DNA from: Gemmatimonadota bacterium
GTDB lineage: Bacteria > Gemmatimonadota > Gemmatimonadetes > Longimicrobiales > Gaopeijiaceae
Direction: 5' to 3'
Assembly (NCBI GenBank): GCA_040882465.1
Contig: JBBEBG010000008.1
Location: forward strand, 48,848-112,847
DNA length: 64,000 nt
Both the position numbers and the translations under genes were made by a program. A model generated the notes under the pieces. It saw nothing but the letters and a program-made list of their open reading frames with translations. It was not told where the DNA came from and did no database searches. Below, one piece after another: positions 25,598 to 34,221 of this stretch (positions are counted from its first letter, which is position 1; each line of letters begins with the position of its first letter).

Positions 25598-27277
25598 ATG
25601 AGCAGTGCGAACGGCGCGGGGAGTGTCATCCACCCCGCGAAGGCGAGACCCCGCCTCCCCCGGGAACGCCTCATCGTGGAAGAGGCGCCCGGGAGCGAGG
25701 CGGTCCCGATGGACGTCGTTTTTGTCGGCGGCGGACCGGCGGGTCTCGCGGGTGCGATCGAGCTGGCGAAGCTCGTGCGGCGAAATCGCGACGAGGGCGG
25801 GGGGCTCGGCAACGTAGAGATCGCGGTTCTCGAGAAGGCAGCCGAGCTCGGGGGGCATTCGCTCTCCGGGGCCATTCTGAACCCGCGCCCCTTCCGCGAG
25901 CTTTTTCCGGATGTCGCCGACGCGGCCTTTCCCTTCCGCGGCGAAGTCGAGGGGGAGGCGGTCTACCTCCTCCGCGAATCCTCGTCGGTCAGGGTGCCGG
26001 TTCCCCCCACTATGCGGAACCATGGCAACCGGATCGCCTCGATCTGCGAAGTCGTGCGGTGGATGGGGGAAAAAGCGGAGGCGGTCGGGGTGAACGTCTT
26101 CCCCGGATTCCCGGTGGACTCCCTCCTCGTTGCGGAGGGAGGCGTGCGCGGGGTCCGGACCGCTCCGGCGGGCCTCGATCGGGAGGGGAATCCCGGTGCG
26201 GCATTCACGCCCCCGATGGAAGTGGCGGCGAGCGTCACGGTGCTCGCGGAGGGGACGCGGGGTTCCCTCACACAGGCGTGGATGGAACGCGAGGGGATCG
26301 GCTCCACCAATCCGCAGATTTACGCTCTCGGGGTCAAGGAGCTCTGGCGGGTCCCACGTCCCTTCGACCGCGTGATCCACACGCTCGGATGGCCGCTCCG
26401 CGAGGACACCTTCGGAGGGAGCTGGATCTACCCGATGGGAGAAGACGTCGTTTCGCTCGGGCTCGTAGTGGGCCTCGACTCGCCCGATGCCCGGCTCGAT
26501 CCGCACGTCCTTCTCCAGCGCTTCAAGACGCATCCGAGGGTTCGTAGCCTTCTCGAGGGGGGCGAGCTTCTCGAGTGGGGTGCGAAGACGATTCCGGAGG
26601 GTGGATATCACGCTCTTCCCCGGAGGCGCCACGGAGACGGGGTGCTCGTGATCGGAGACGCCGCCGGGTACGTGGACGTCCCTTCGCTGAAGGGAATCCA
26701 CTACGCCGTCCAGTCGGGAATCCTGGCGGCCCGCGCGATCTTTCGCGCCCTCGAGGTGGGAGACACCTCCGAGGCTGGGTTGCGGAGTTACACCGCTTCG
26801 GTGGACCGCTCCTTCATTGCCGAGGACCTTTACCGCACGCGCAACATGCGGGGCGCCTTCCGTTCCGGCCTCTGGGGGGGCGCCCTCAGTGCGGGCGCGA
26901 TGACGTTGACGGGGGGTCGGTTTCCCGGGGGAGTGATCCGGATGGAGGAGGATGCCGAGCGCCCGCGTGTCGTGGAGCCCTCGATGACGCCTCCGCGTCC
27001 GGACGGAAAGCTCATCTTCTCCAAGCTCGACGCAGTCTTCCGCTCAGGGAACCGGACCCGCGACGACCTGCCTTCCCATCTCGTCGTCGGAGAGCATATC
27101 TCGCCGGGGCTGGCGGACTTTTATGCGCACCTCTGTCCCGCCGGAGTTTACGAGCGGGAGGGCGACCGGCTCGTCGTAAACGCCCCCAACTGCGTGGACT
27201 GCAAGGCGACCGACGTGCTCGGCCCCCGTTGGACCGTCAGGGAAGGAGGGAGTGGTCCCGCGTACCGGGCCATGTGA
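25598..27277 (+). CDS. Electron-transfer flavoprotein:quinone oxidoreductase, with one cluster cysteine missing
   Basis: A 559-residue flavoprotein that passes electrons from ETF to the membrane quinone pool during fatty-acid and amino-acid oxidation. FAD binding is seen in VFVGGGPAGLAGAIEL and VIGDAAGYVDVPSLKGIHYA. The membrane-inserting and quinone regions follow the ETF-QO order. The C-terminal ferredoxin domain normally has four cysteines (C...C-x2-C-x2-C). Here it reads CPAGVYE and CVDCKATDV: the last cysteine is replaced by threonine, confirmed in the codons (TGC AAG GCG ACC). The cluster may be [3Fe-4S], use another ligand, or be lost. I start it at ATG 25598 behind GGGAGGGAG. ETF genes are not in the window. 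Confidence 0.9.
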   Translation: MSSANGAGSVIHPAKARPRLPRERLIVEEAPGSEAVPMDVVFVGGGPAGLAGAIELAKLVRRNRDEGGGLGNVEIAVLEKAAELGGHSLSGAILNPRPFRELFPDVADAAFPFRGEVEGEAVYLLRESSSVRVPVPPTMRNHGNRIASICEVVRWMGEKAEAVGVNVFPGFPVDSLLVAEGGVRGVRTAPAGLDREGNPGAAFTPPMEVAASVTVLAEGTRGSLTQAWMEREGIGSTNPQIYALGVKELWRVPRPFDRVIHTLGWPLREDTFGGSWIYPMGEDVVSLGLVVGLDSPDARLDPHVLLQRFKTHPRVRSLLEGGELLEWGAKTIPEGGYHALPRRRHGDGVLVIGDAAGYVDVPSLKGIHYAVQSGILAARAIFRALEVGDTSEAGLRSYTASVDRSFIAEDLYRTRNMRGAFRSGLWGGALSAGAMTLTGGRFPGGVIRMEEDAERPRVVEPSMTPPRPDGKLIFSKLDAVFRSGNRTRDDLPSHLVVGEHISPGLADFYAHLCPAGVYEREGDRLVVNAPNCVDCKATDVLGPRWTVREGGSGPAYRAM

Positions 27278-27316
27278 GGATCCGGGCTCCTCGGGACGAG
27301 GGCGCGCCCGGCAAAG

Positions 27317-29590
27317 TCAGCGTGCCCGCGAGATCCCAGGGACGCGACCCTCGTAGGGGCTCCGGGCGAGGGCGTCCGGATAGGAGAGACCGTGGCAGGG
27401 CTCCATCTCTCCGCATCCATACAACGCCGTGTAGATGCGGGCGTATTGCTGCACGACCTTCACGTAATTCCGCGTCTCGGCGAAGGGGATATGCTCCATG
27501 AAGACGTCGCGGTCCCGGTAGGCCGGATCGTCCCGCCACTGCCGGATCCGGTTCGGACCCGCATTGTAGGCCGCGAGCGCGTCTTCGGCGCGACCGTCGA
27601 AGCGGTCCAGCATCGTGCGTAGATAGGTCGTGCCGAGCCGGAGATTCGTCTCGGGGTCGGTGAGCGACTCCTCCGTGAAGCGGATGCCGAGCGAGCCCGC
27701 CACCTCCCGCCCCGTCGTGGGCATGAGCTGCATGAGCCCCACCGCGCCGGACGCGCTCACGATCTTCGCGTCCCAGGCGGATTCCTGGCGGATGACGCCT
27801 GCCACGAAAAAGGGATCGAGTCCGCGATTCGACGCCTCGCGCAAGAGGAATTCGCGGTGGGGGAGAGGGTGGACGATCCGGAGGAGCCGGAGATTCCATT
27901 CCTCCTCCATGCGGCGAAGATCCCGTCCCAGCACGATCGCCTCGAGCGGGAAGCCCCCCTCCACGAGCGCTTCTCCAAAGTCGTATGCGCCGTCCCCCCG
28001 CCGAAGGAAGTGCTCCGTCAGTCGTGCGAGCTCGTAGGAAAAGGAGCCGCTCGTGGGGACGAGGCGATGCACCCGCAGCCGGATGATCGCGTTCCGAAGT
28101 TCCAGCTCGAGCCCGGGAACCGGGAGGGGGCCGGGTCCGAGCCCCTCCGGGAGAACGGGGGCGCCGATCCGCTCCCCCGCGAAGACGCCGTATGCGGAGA
28201 GGGGGTCCTCGAGACGCGCCTCGGCGAAGCGCGCTCGGGCCAGCTCGTTCGATCCGGCCCGTTCGTGAGTCAGGGCGGCCCAATAGGAGGCCTGTTGTTG
28301 CGCGGCCGGGCGCCCGCCGCCGGAGAGGTAAGCCTCGAAAACGCGCGCCGCGCCTTCGAGATCGCCTTCCAGGTAGAGGGTCGTCCCGAGTTCGACCACA
28401 AGCGTTTCCGCCGTGGACCCTCGAACGCCCTCTTCCAAGAGGTCACCGAGAAGAGTCCGCGCGCGCGGACCAAATCCGGATTCGAGCTCGTGCTGAAGGA
28501 GAAGGGTGAAACCCTCGCTCCCCCGCGCGGACCCCGGGGCGAGCTCGACCACTCTCCGGAAGGAGGCGTCCGCTGCCGCGAGCGAGCCCCGCTCGAGGGC
28601 CGACCGTCCCCGCCAGTACATGGCTTCCAGGGCGGCTTCGGAAGTGCTGTCGGTCGCCACGAGGGGCGCGAGCAGATCCTCCGCCTCGCTGTAGCGGCGC
28701 TCCTCGAAGAGGGCGCGGGCCACCCCGAGCCTGATCTCGGTGTCCTCCTCCGGCGAGAGGGAATTCCGCTCCAGGAAGGAAGCGAGCCGGCGATGCGCTC
28801 CCTCCCAGGTCCCACCGGCGAGAAGGGACCGCCCGAGAAGGAGCTCGTCCGCCGGGGGGAGTGGAGCACGATTCCGGTCCAGAATTCGCGCCGCGCTCTG
28901 GGCGGCGGCGCCGCGCTCTCCCAGGGAGAGGACGCGCCAGAGGTCTTCGCGCGCCGCGGCGGAGTCTCCGGTCTCGAGACCCAGCCGTCCCGCGAAGAGC
29001 CAGAGCTCCGCGACTCTCGAGGCGTCCGTTTCCATCCCGGCCTGCGCGCGCGCCACCTCGCGGGCGGCGGCCGTATCCCCGGCCTCGATCAGAGACTCCG
29101 CCCGGACCCGCCATCCCCAGCGGGAGGCGTAATCCGTATCGGGGTCCAGCCCCTCCAGAGATCGGCGCACCGCCGCCGTGTCGCCCGTCGGCGCGAGCAA
29201 CTCGGCGCGGACCAAGGGGCGCCAATCGCGAAGGGTCGGGAAGAGCGCGAGGATCGAGTCCACCTGGAGTGCGCCTCGGAGCTTATCGCCCTCCACCCAC
29301 TCGGTGATGGCCTCCTCGAGGCGCACGAAGGCCGTGCGCTCGACCTCCGCGTTGGGCGCGTCGAGAGTCAGATAAAAGGCGAGGGGTTCCGCCGTCGGCA
29401 CCGTTTCCGCGGCGATCAACCCTCCGCCCACCGATTCCCCTCCCGGGCGCCCCTCGAAGGTTGGCATGAGCGCCAGCGAGACCACGGCGAGCCCCTGGGC
29501 GGGGACACGCAGGTAGGGAGCGCGAATGAACCCCGCGCGGAGCCGGGAGAAGATCGCCCTTTTTGGGGTCGGATCGGGTGACGTCAACAA
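27317..29590 (-). CDS. Soluble lytic murein transglycosylase (Slt-like)
   Basis: A 757-residue exported protein. A hydrophobic N-terminus (about 25-50) precedes a long helical superhelix (about 70-560) of TPR-like repeats, then a goose-type lysozyme SLT domain (about 590-740). The catalytic glutamate is in GVIRQESAWD, with the other SLT signatures GAVGLMQLMPTTG and ALAAYNAGPNRI. It cleaves peptidoglycan glycan strands to anhydro-muropeptides. It is convergent with the ETF-QO gene and lies 37 bases downstream of an M50 protease gene on the same strand. The start may be a few codons later than 29590. Confidence 0.92.
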   Translation of the reverse strand: MLTSPDPTPKRAIFSRLRAGFIRAPYLRVPAQGLAVVSLALMPTFEGRPGGESVGGGLIAAETVPTAEPLAFYLTLDAPNAEVERTAFVRLEEAITEWVEGDKLRGALQVDSILALFPTLRDWRPLVRAELLAPTGDTAAVRRSLEGLDPDTDYASRWGWRVRAESLIEAGDTAAAREVARAQAGMETDASRVAELWLFAGRLGLETGDSAAAREDLWRVLSLGERGAAAQSAARILDRNRAPLPPADELLLGRSLLAGGTWEGAHRRLASFLERNSLSPEEDTEIRLGVARALFEERRYSEAEDLLAPLVATDSTSEAALEAMYWRGRSALERGSLAAADASFRRVVELAPGSARGSEGFTLLLQHELESGFGPRARTLLGDLLEEGVRGSTAETLVVELGTTLYLEGDLEGAARVFEAYLSGGGRPAAQQQASYWAALTHERAGSNELARARFAEARLEDPLSAYGVFAGERIGAPVLPEGLGPGPLPVPGLELELRNAIIRLRVHRLVPTSGSFSYELARLTEHFLRRGDGAYDFGEALVEGGFPLEAIVLGRDLRRMEEEWNLRLLRIVHPLPHREFLLREASNRGLDPFFVAGVIRQESAWDAKIVSASGAVGLMQLMPTTGREVAGSLGIRFTEESLTDPETNLRLGTTYLRTMLDRFDGRAEDALAAYNAGPNRIRQWRDDPAYRDRDVFMEHIPFAETRNYVKVVQQYARIYTALYGCGEMEPCHGLSYPDALARSPYEGRVPGISRAR

Positions 29591-29627
29591 GAGGCTCCCT
29601 CGAGAATGCCGGATCGGGGGCGACCTA

Positions 29628-30815
29628 TTAATCCATCAGGGCCGCCCGGTCGAGCCAGCGGGCGATATCGGTCGAAGAGATGATACCCACGAGCTCCCAT
29701 TCACGAGCCACGAGAATCCGCCGTGTCCCCGCGTCCCGCATTCGCTCGAGGACGACGGTCATCGGCGTCTCGGGGGGAAGGAGCACGGTCTCCTCCAACG
29801 GTACCATGATATCGCTGACCCGTTTCTCCTTCCAATCGTCGCGCGAAAGAGCCCGCACCTGCCCCAGCGTCACGATTCCGATCACGACGCCGTCGTCGGT
29901 CACGGGAAAGGCGCTGTAAGGCATGCGGAGGAAGTGGTCGTGGACCAGGGTGTCGATCGGGAGATCCGGGGCCACCGTTTCGGGATTGGGAGACATCGCT
30001 TCCCCGGCGGTGAGTGGGCTCAGCATCTCCTGGAGAAGGACCTGCTCGTAGCTCATCCGGGCGGCATTCCCGAGGAACCAACCGATAAAGACGAGCCAGA
30101 GACCGCCGATGAAGCCGCCGCCGGCGAAGAAGAAGGAATAAACTCCGAGCGCGATCAGCCCCCATCCGAGGGCACGGCCGACCCCCGAGGCGATCCGCGT
30201 CGCCTTCCGGAAGGAACCGGTGAACCGCCAGAGCGTCGCGCGGAAGAGGCGTCCGCCGTCGAGAGGAAATCCTGGCAGCAAATTGAAGACGGCGAGGATG
30301 AGGTTGAGGATGCCGAGATATTCCGCCACGACGACGAACTCGAGACCGAGCCCGATCGTCGGGGCGGTGGACGCGGCGGCGTAGAACAGGACTGCGAGGG
30401 CGAAGGACGCCAGGGGCCCCACGGCGGCGATGAGGAACTCATCCCCCGGGGTCGAGGCCTCCCGCGCCGTACGGGCCATCCCACCGAAGATGAAGAGGGT
30501 GATCCCCTGGACTTCGATTCCCTTCGCGCGCGCGACGAAGGAGTGCGCCAGCTCGTGCAGTAGGAGGGAGGCGAAAAACAGGAGGGCGCCGACGAGTCCC
30601 ATGAAGATGTAGACGCCCTGCCCGAGCCCCGGTGCCGCGGGCGGGAACACCGCCGTGGTGAAGGAGGCCACGATCAGGACGAGGATGATGAACCACGAAT
30701 AATCGAGGGAGATTTCGAATCCCCCGATCGAGCCGAGGCGAATGCCCGAATGGCGGCCCCGTGGCTTGCGCCGGATCGGGGACCCGGACCCGGAGGAAGT
30801 GACCTTTTCGGGCAT
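29628..30815 (-). CDS. Site-2 (M50/rhomboid-independent) membrane metalloprotease with CBS pair
   Basis: A 395-residue membrane protein. The zinc-binding HELAH motif (LLLHELAHSF) sits in the second of about five helices, and the second metal motif is NLLPGFPLDGGRLFRA. The C-terminal 150 residues hold two CBS repeats (about 245-300 and 320-390), which usually bind adenosine nucleotides. This domain order is that of the SpoIVFB-like S2P group with C-terminal CBS domains, which cleave membrane-bound regulators. The substrate is unknown. Transcribed divergently from lon. Confidence 0.93.
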   Translation of the reverse strand: MPEKVTSSGSGSPIRRKPRGRHSGIRLGSIGGFEISLDYSWFIILVLIVASFTTAVFPPAAPGLGQGVYIFMGLVGALLFFASLLLHELAHSFVARAKGIEVQGITLFIFGGMARTAREASTPGDEFLIAAVGPLASFALAVLFYAAASTAPTIGLGLEFVVVAEYLGILNLILAVFNLLPGFPLDGGRLFRATLWRFTGSFRKATRIASGVGRALGWGLIALGVYSFFFAGGGFIGGLWLVFIGWFLGNAARMSYEQVLLQEMLSPLTAGEAMSPNPETVAPDLPIDTLVHDHFLRMPYSAFPVTDDGVVIGIVTLGQVRALSRDDWKEKRVSDIMVPLEETVLLPPETPMTVVLERMRDAGTRRILVAREWELVGIISSTDIARWLDRAALMD

Positions 30816-30927
30816 CTCGCGAATTCAACTCTGGAGGGTCGTAGCGTGGGTCGGCGAAGATGCGCTCACCCCGACCGCCGAAAAGGAGGCGCAAGCGGGC
30901 CATTTTGACAGAACCCCCGCCGAACCG

Positions 30928-30947
30928 GCACGTTCCAGCACGTTCCA
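30928..30947. promoter_or_regulatory. Perfect tandem 10-bp direct repeat upstream of lon
   Basis: GCACGTTCCA occurs twice with no gap, at 30928-30937 and 30938-30947, about 115 bases before the lon start and between divergent genes. Two copies at one helical-turn spacing suggest a protein-binding site, such as an operator for heat-shock or stress control. A TTGACA hexamer lies just upstream at 30905-30910, but I see no convincing -10 element at the right distance. Confidence 0.5.
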
Positions 30948-31062
30948 GGGGGATTTTGGGTGGCAGGATTCGTGCAAGACGGGCATGGGTTACCCGTACT
31001 ACATGGCAATTCAGGGGCGTTCGATCGTCCGCCGCCGTGACCCGTAAGAAAGGCCAGCGAAC

Positions 31063-33687
31063 ATGGGAGATCGTTTCACCCTTCCGGTCCTTCCGCTTAG
31101 AGACACCGTCGTTTATCCGGGGGTGGCGGTTCCCATTTCCGCAGGACGCCCGGGCACCGTCGAAGCCGTCCAGGCCGCACTCGACGGCGATCGCCAACTC
31201 TTCGCGGTCGCTCAAAAGGAAAACGCCGAGGACGCTTCGCCGGAGATCCTCTATTCGGTGGGGACGATCGTACGCGTCATCCAGGCGCATCGCGTTCGTG
31301 GCGGGCTTCAGCTTCTCGTCCAGGGAGATACGAGGGCCGAGGCCGTTCACTACGAAACGGGGGAAGGAAACATGCTCCGGGCGAACCTGGTTCGCCTGAA
31401 CCGGTTCCCCCCACGAAACCTCGAAGACCCCGCCTTCCAGGCGCTCGACAAGGAGCTCCGCGATCGCGCGGCCGAGCTCGGCACCCGCCGGGGCGTCCCC
31501 GCCGAAGCTCTGAATCAGCTCATCCAGGGGGTGGACGACCCCGGCTCCTTCGCGGACCTCGTCGCCTTTTATCTGGACCTTCCTACGCCCGAAAAACAGA
31601 AGCTACTCGCGGTGCTCGACGACGAGGAGCGGATGCGACGCGCACTCGTGGCGGTCGAACGCGAGCTCGCGCGCATCGAGGCCCAGGAGGACATTCAGGC
31701 GCGCGTCCAGGAAGAGCTCGGCGAGCGTCAGCGGGAGATGCTCCTCCGCGAGCAGATGCGCCAGATCCAGCGCGAGCTCGGCGACGAGGACGAAAAGCAG
31801 GAGATCGAGGAGCTCAGGAAGCGGATCGAGGCACTCGATCTGGAGGAGGACGCCCGGGTCGAGGTGGAGCGGGAGCTCAAGCGGCTCGAGCGCACTTCTC
31901 CGCAATCGGCGGAATACCAGGTGATCCGCACGTTCCTGGAGTGGATCACCGAGCTCCCCTGGAGCCTCCGGACCGAGGACAAGATCGATCTCGCCGTGGC
32001 GCAACAGATCCTCCAGGAAGACCACTACGGCTTGGAGGATGTGAAGGACCGCATCGTCGAGTTCCTCGCCGTGAGGAAGCTCCAGCTGGAGCGAATCGCG
32101 GTCGAGGAGGAGTCTTCGTCCGAAGACGGGCCGGCTCATGACGGCGACGTGGGAGCGGGAGGTCGGAACGGGGGCGCGACCACGTCCGTCCTGGGTGGCG
32201 CGCTCCCGGTCGCCGGCGGCGAAGAAGATGATGGGATCGGGGAGGTGGAGGAGGACGGGGGTGCCGATGGGGAGACCCAGGAGACGCCGGAGACCGGCGA
32301 CTCCACGGCCGGGACGCCCCGCAAGAGGGGTGCGGGTGTGGGGAAGGGTCCGATTCTCCTCTTCACCGGTCCTCCCGGCGTCGGGAAAACCTCGATCGCG
32401 CAGTCCATCGCGCGCGCCCTCGGCCGGAAGTACGTGCGGATCTCTCTCGGCGGGGCGCGCGACGAGGCCGACATCCGCGGCCACCGGCGCACGTACGTGG
32501 GAGCGATGCCCGGCCGGATCATCCAGGGGATGCGCCAGGTGAAGTCGAAGAATCCCGTCTTCCTCCTCGACGAGGTGGACAAGCTCGGGATTTCTTTTCA
32601 AGGGGATCCCTCGGCGGCACTCCTCGAGGTCCTGGATCCGGCGCAGAACTACGCCTTCACGGACCACTACCTCGGTATTCCCTTCGACCTTTCGGAGGTG
32701 CTTTTTATTGCCACCGCGAACTACGCGGATCGTATCCCGGCTCCGCTCCTCGACCGGATGGAGCGTGTGGATTTCTCCGGCTACACGGAGCAGGAGAAGC
32801 TGGAGATCGCGAAACGATACCTCCTCCCCCGCCAGCAGGCCGAAGCGGGGCTCAAGGAAGGCGAGCTCGAGATCACCGACGAGGCGATCCGGCGGATGAC
32901 CTCCAGCTACACGCGGGAGGCCGGAGTCCGCCAGCTAGAGCTCACCCTGGGCAAGATCGCCCGCAAGGTCGCGCGCCTGATCGCGGCGGCTCAGGTGGAC
33001 AAGGTGGCCGTGACCCCCGAAAAGGTCCGCGAGCTTCTCGGACGGCCACGGGTCCACCCCGAGAAGATGCGCCTCGAAGACCAGGCGGGGGTGGCGACCG
33101 GCATGTTCTACACTCCCATGGGCGGCGACATCATGTTCGTTGAGGCGAGCGTGATGCCCGGGGAAGGCGGGCTCGTGCTGACCGGGCAGCTCGGCGACGT
33201 CATGAAGGAATCGGGGCGCGCGGCGTGGAGTTATGCGAAGGCGCACCACCGCGAGTTCGGGATCGCGGGGCGCCATCTGAAGGGGACAGAGGTTCACATC
33301 CACGTGCCGGCGGGGGCGATCCCAAAGGATGGCCCTTCCGCGGGGATCACGATGGCCACCGCGCTCGTTTCGGCGCTTTCCGAGCGGAAGGTGCGCAGAG
33401 ATGTGGCGATGACGGGCGAGCTGACCCTGACCGGGCGCGTTCTTCCGATCGGCGGAGTGAAGGAAAAAGTCCTCGGCGCCGTGCGCGCGGGGATCAACGA
33501 GATCATCGTCCCCGCCGAGAACGAGGCCGACCTGGAGGACATTCCCGATCCGGTGCGGGAGACGCTCACCGTTCACCTCGTTCACGACCTGGACGAAGTG
33601 ATCCAGATCGCGATGGAACCGGCCACTCGGAGGGCGCGGGCGGCGGCGGAGCGAGCGGAAGACGAGGTCCCGACCCGCGCGCGCTAG
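31063..33687 (+). CDS. lon: ATP-dependent protease Lon with acidic insertion before the ATPase
   Basis: An 874-residue Lon protease, which unfolds and degrades damaged and regulatory proteins in the cytoplasm. The LON substrate domain covers about 1-200 and a coiled-coil helical region about 200-345. Walker A is GPPGVGKT (about 435) and Walker B is [10 protein letters not shown]. The protease catalytic dyad is S759 (PKDGPSAG) and K800 (GGVKEK). Unusually, residues about 347-427 are a low-complexity acidic/Gly/Ser/Thr-rich insertion placed directly between the helical domain and Walker A, where other Lon proteins have only a short linker. The gene starts at ATG 31063; upstream is a tandem 10-bp repeat that may control it. 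Confidence 0.97.
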   Translation: MGDRFTLPVLPLRDTVVYPGVAVPISAGRPGTVEAVQAALDGDRQLFAVAQKENAEDASPEILYSVGTIVRVIQAHRVRGGLQLLVQGDTRAEAVHYETGEGNMLRANLVRLNRFPPRNLEDPAFQALDKELRDRAAELGTRRGVPAEALNQLIQGVDDPGSFADLVAFYLDLPTPEKQKLLAVLDDEERMRRALVAVERELARIEAQEDIQARVQEELGERQREMLLREQMRQIQRELGDEDEKQEIEELRKRIEALDLEEDARVEVERELKRLERTSPQSAEYQVIRTFLEWITELPWSLRTEDKIDLAVAQQILQEDHYGLEDVKDRIVEFLAVRKLQLERIAVEEESSSEDGPAHDGDVGAGGRNGGATTSVLGGALPVAGGEEDDGIGEVEEDGGADGETQETPETGDSTAGTPRKRGAGVGKGPILLFTGPPGVGKTSIAQSIARALGRKYVRISLGGARDEADIRGHRRTYVGAMPGRIIQGMRQVKSKNPVFLLDEVDKLGISFQGDPSAALLEVLDPAQNYAFTDHYLGIPFDLSEVLFIATANYADRIPAPLLDRMERVDFSGYTEQEKLEIAKRYLLPRQQAEAGLKEGELEITDEAIRRMTSSYTREAGVRQLELTLGKIARKVARLIAAAQVDKVAVTPEKVRELLGRPRVHPEKMRLEDQAGVATGMFYTPMGGDIMFVEASVMPGEGGLVLTGQLGDVMKESGRAAWSYAKAHHREFGIAGRHLKGTEVHIHVPAGAIPKDGPSAGITMATALVSALSERKVRRDVAMTGELTLTGRVLPIGGVKEKVLGAVRAGINEIIVPAENEADLEDIPDPVRETLTVHLVHDLDEVIQIAMEPATRRARAAAERAEDEVPTRAR

Positions 33688-33741
33688 TGTAGTGGCGCTC
33701 GCATGCCACAGGACTTCCGCTCCACTACACGTAGGAGCGCC
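33687..33741 (+). terminator. Inverted-repeat terminator-like element between convergent genes
   Basis: GTGTAGTGG (33687-33695) and CCACTACAC (33722-33730) are perfect 9-bp arms just after the lon stop. A second pair, GGCGCTC (33694-33700) and GAGCGCC (33735-33741), is interlocked with the first, so the two stems compete or form a pseudoknot. There is no T-run. It separates lon from the convergent EVE-domain gene. Confidence 0.5.
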
Positions 33742-33750
33742 CGCGTTTCT

Positions 33751-34221
33751 CTACCGGGCCCCTCCGAGCGAGAGCACGGTTGCGAGCTCCTTCCCCGTCA
33801 CGGGATGCACGGATAGACGTGGCCTCGTCAGGAGCGACATGTCCGCCAACCGTGGATCGGATTTCAACTCTTGAAGCGTCACGGCGCGCGGTAGCTTCTC
33901 CACGAATTCGAGGGGCGCGGACCACCAGCGCGGCGCGTCAGGCGGCGACTTTGGGTCGTAATAGGGGTTCTTGCGATCGAACTGCGTCGGATCCGGCACC
34001 GGCACGCCCGCAACGCGAGCAACTCCCACGATGCTGGGCGCCGTGCCGCCCGTGTGATAATAGAGGGCCAGGTCGCCTTTCTCCATTCCATCCCGGATGA
34101 AATTGCGAGCCTGGTAGTTTCGAATTCCAGTCCAGAGCGTAGTGCCGTCGCGAGCGAGGTCGTCGATCGAATAGTCCGCCGCCTCGCTTTTCAGGAGCCA
34201 GGAGTTTCCGCTCGCCGTCAT
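33751..34221 (-). CDS. EVE-domain protein (thymocyte nuclear protein 1-like)
   Basis: A 156-residue EVE (PUA-like) domain protein: WLLKSEAADYSIDDLARDG at the N-terminus, GIRNYQARNFIRDGMEKGDLALYYHT in the core, and SLLTRPRLSVHPVT near the C-terminus are family patterns. EVE domains bind modified bases in DNA or RNA. The start ATG at 34221 overlaps the pckA stop as ATGA. Coupling to pckA may be simple operon economy. The molecular target is unknown. Confidence 0.92.
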   Translation of the reverse strand: MTASGNSWLLKSEAADYSIDDLARDGTTLWTGIRNYQARNFIRDGMEKGDLALYYHTGGTAPSIVGVARVAGVPVPDPTQFDRKNPYYDPKSPPDAPRWWSAPLEFVEKLPRAVTLQELKSDPRLADMSLLTRPRLSVHPVTGKELATVLSLGGAR

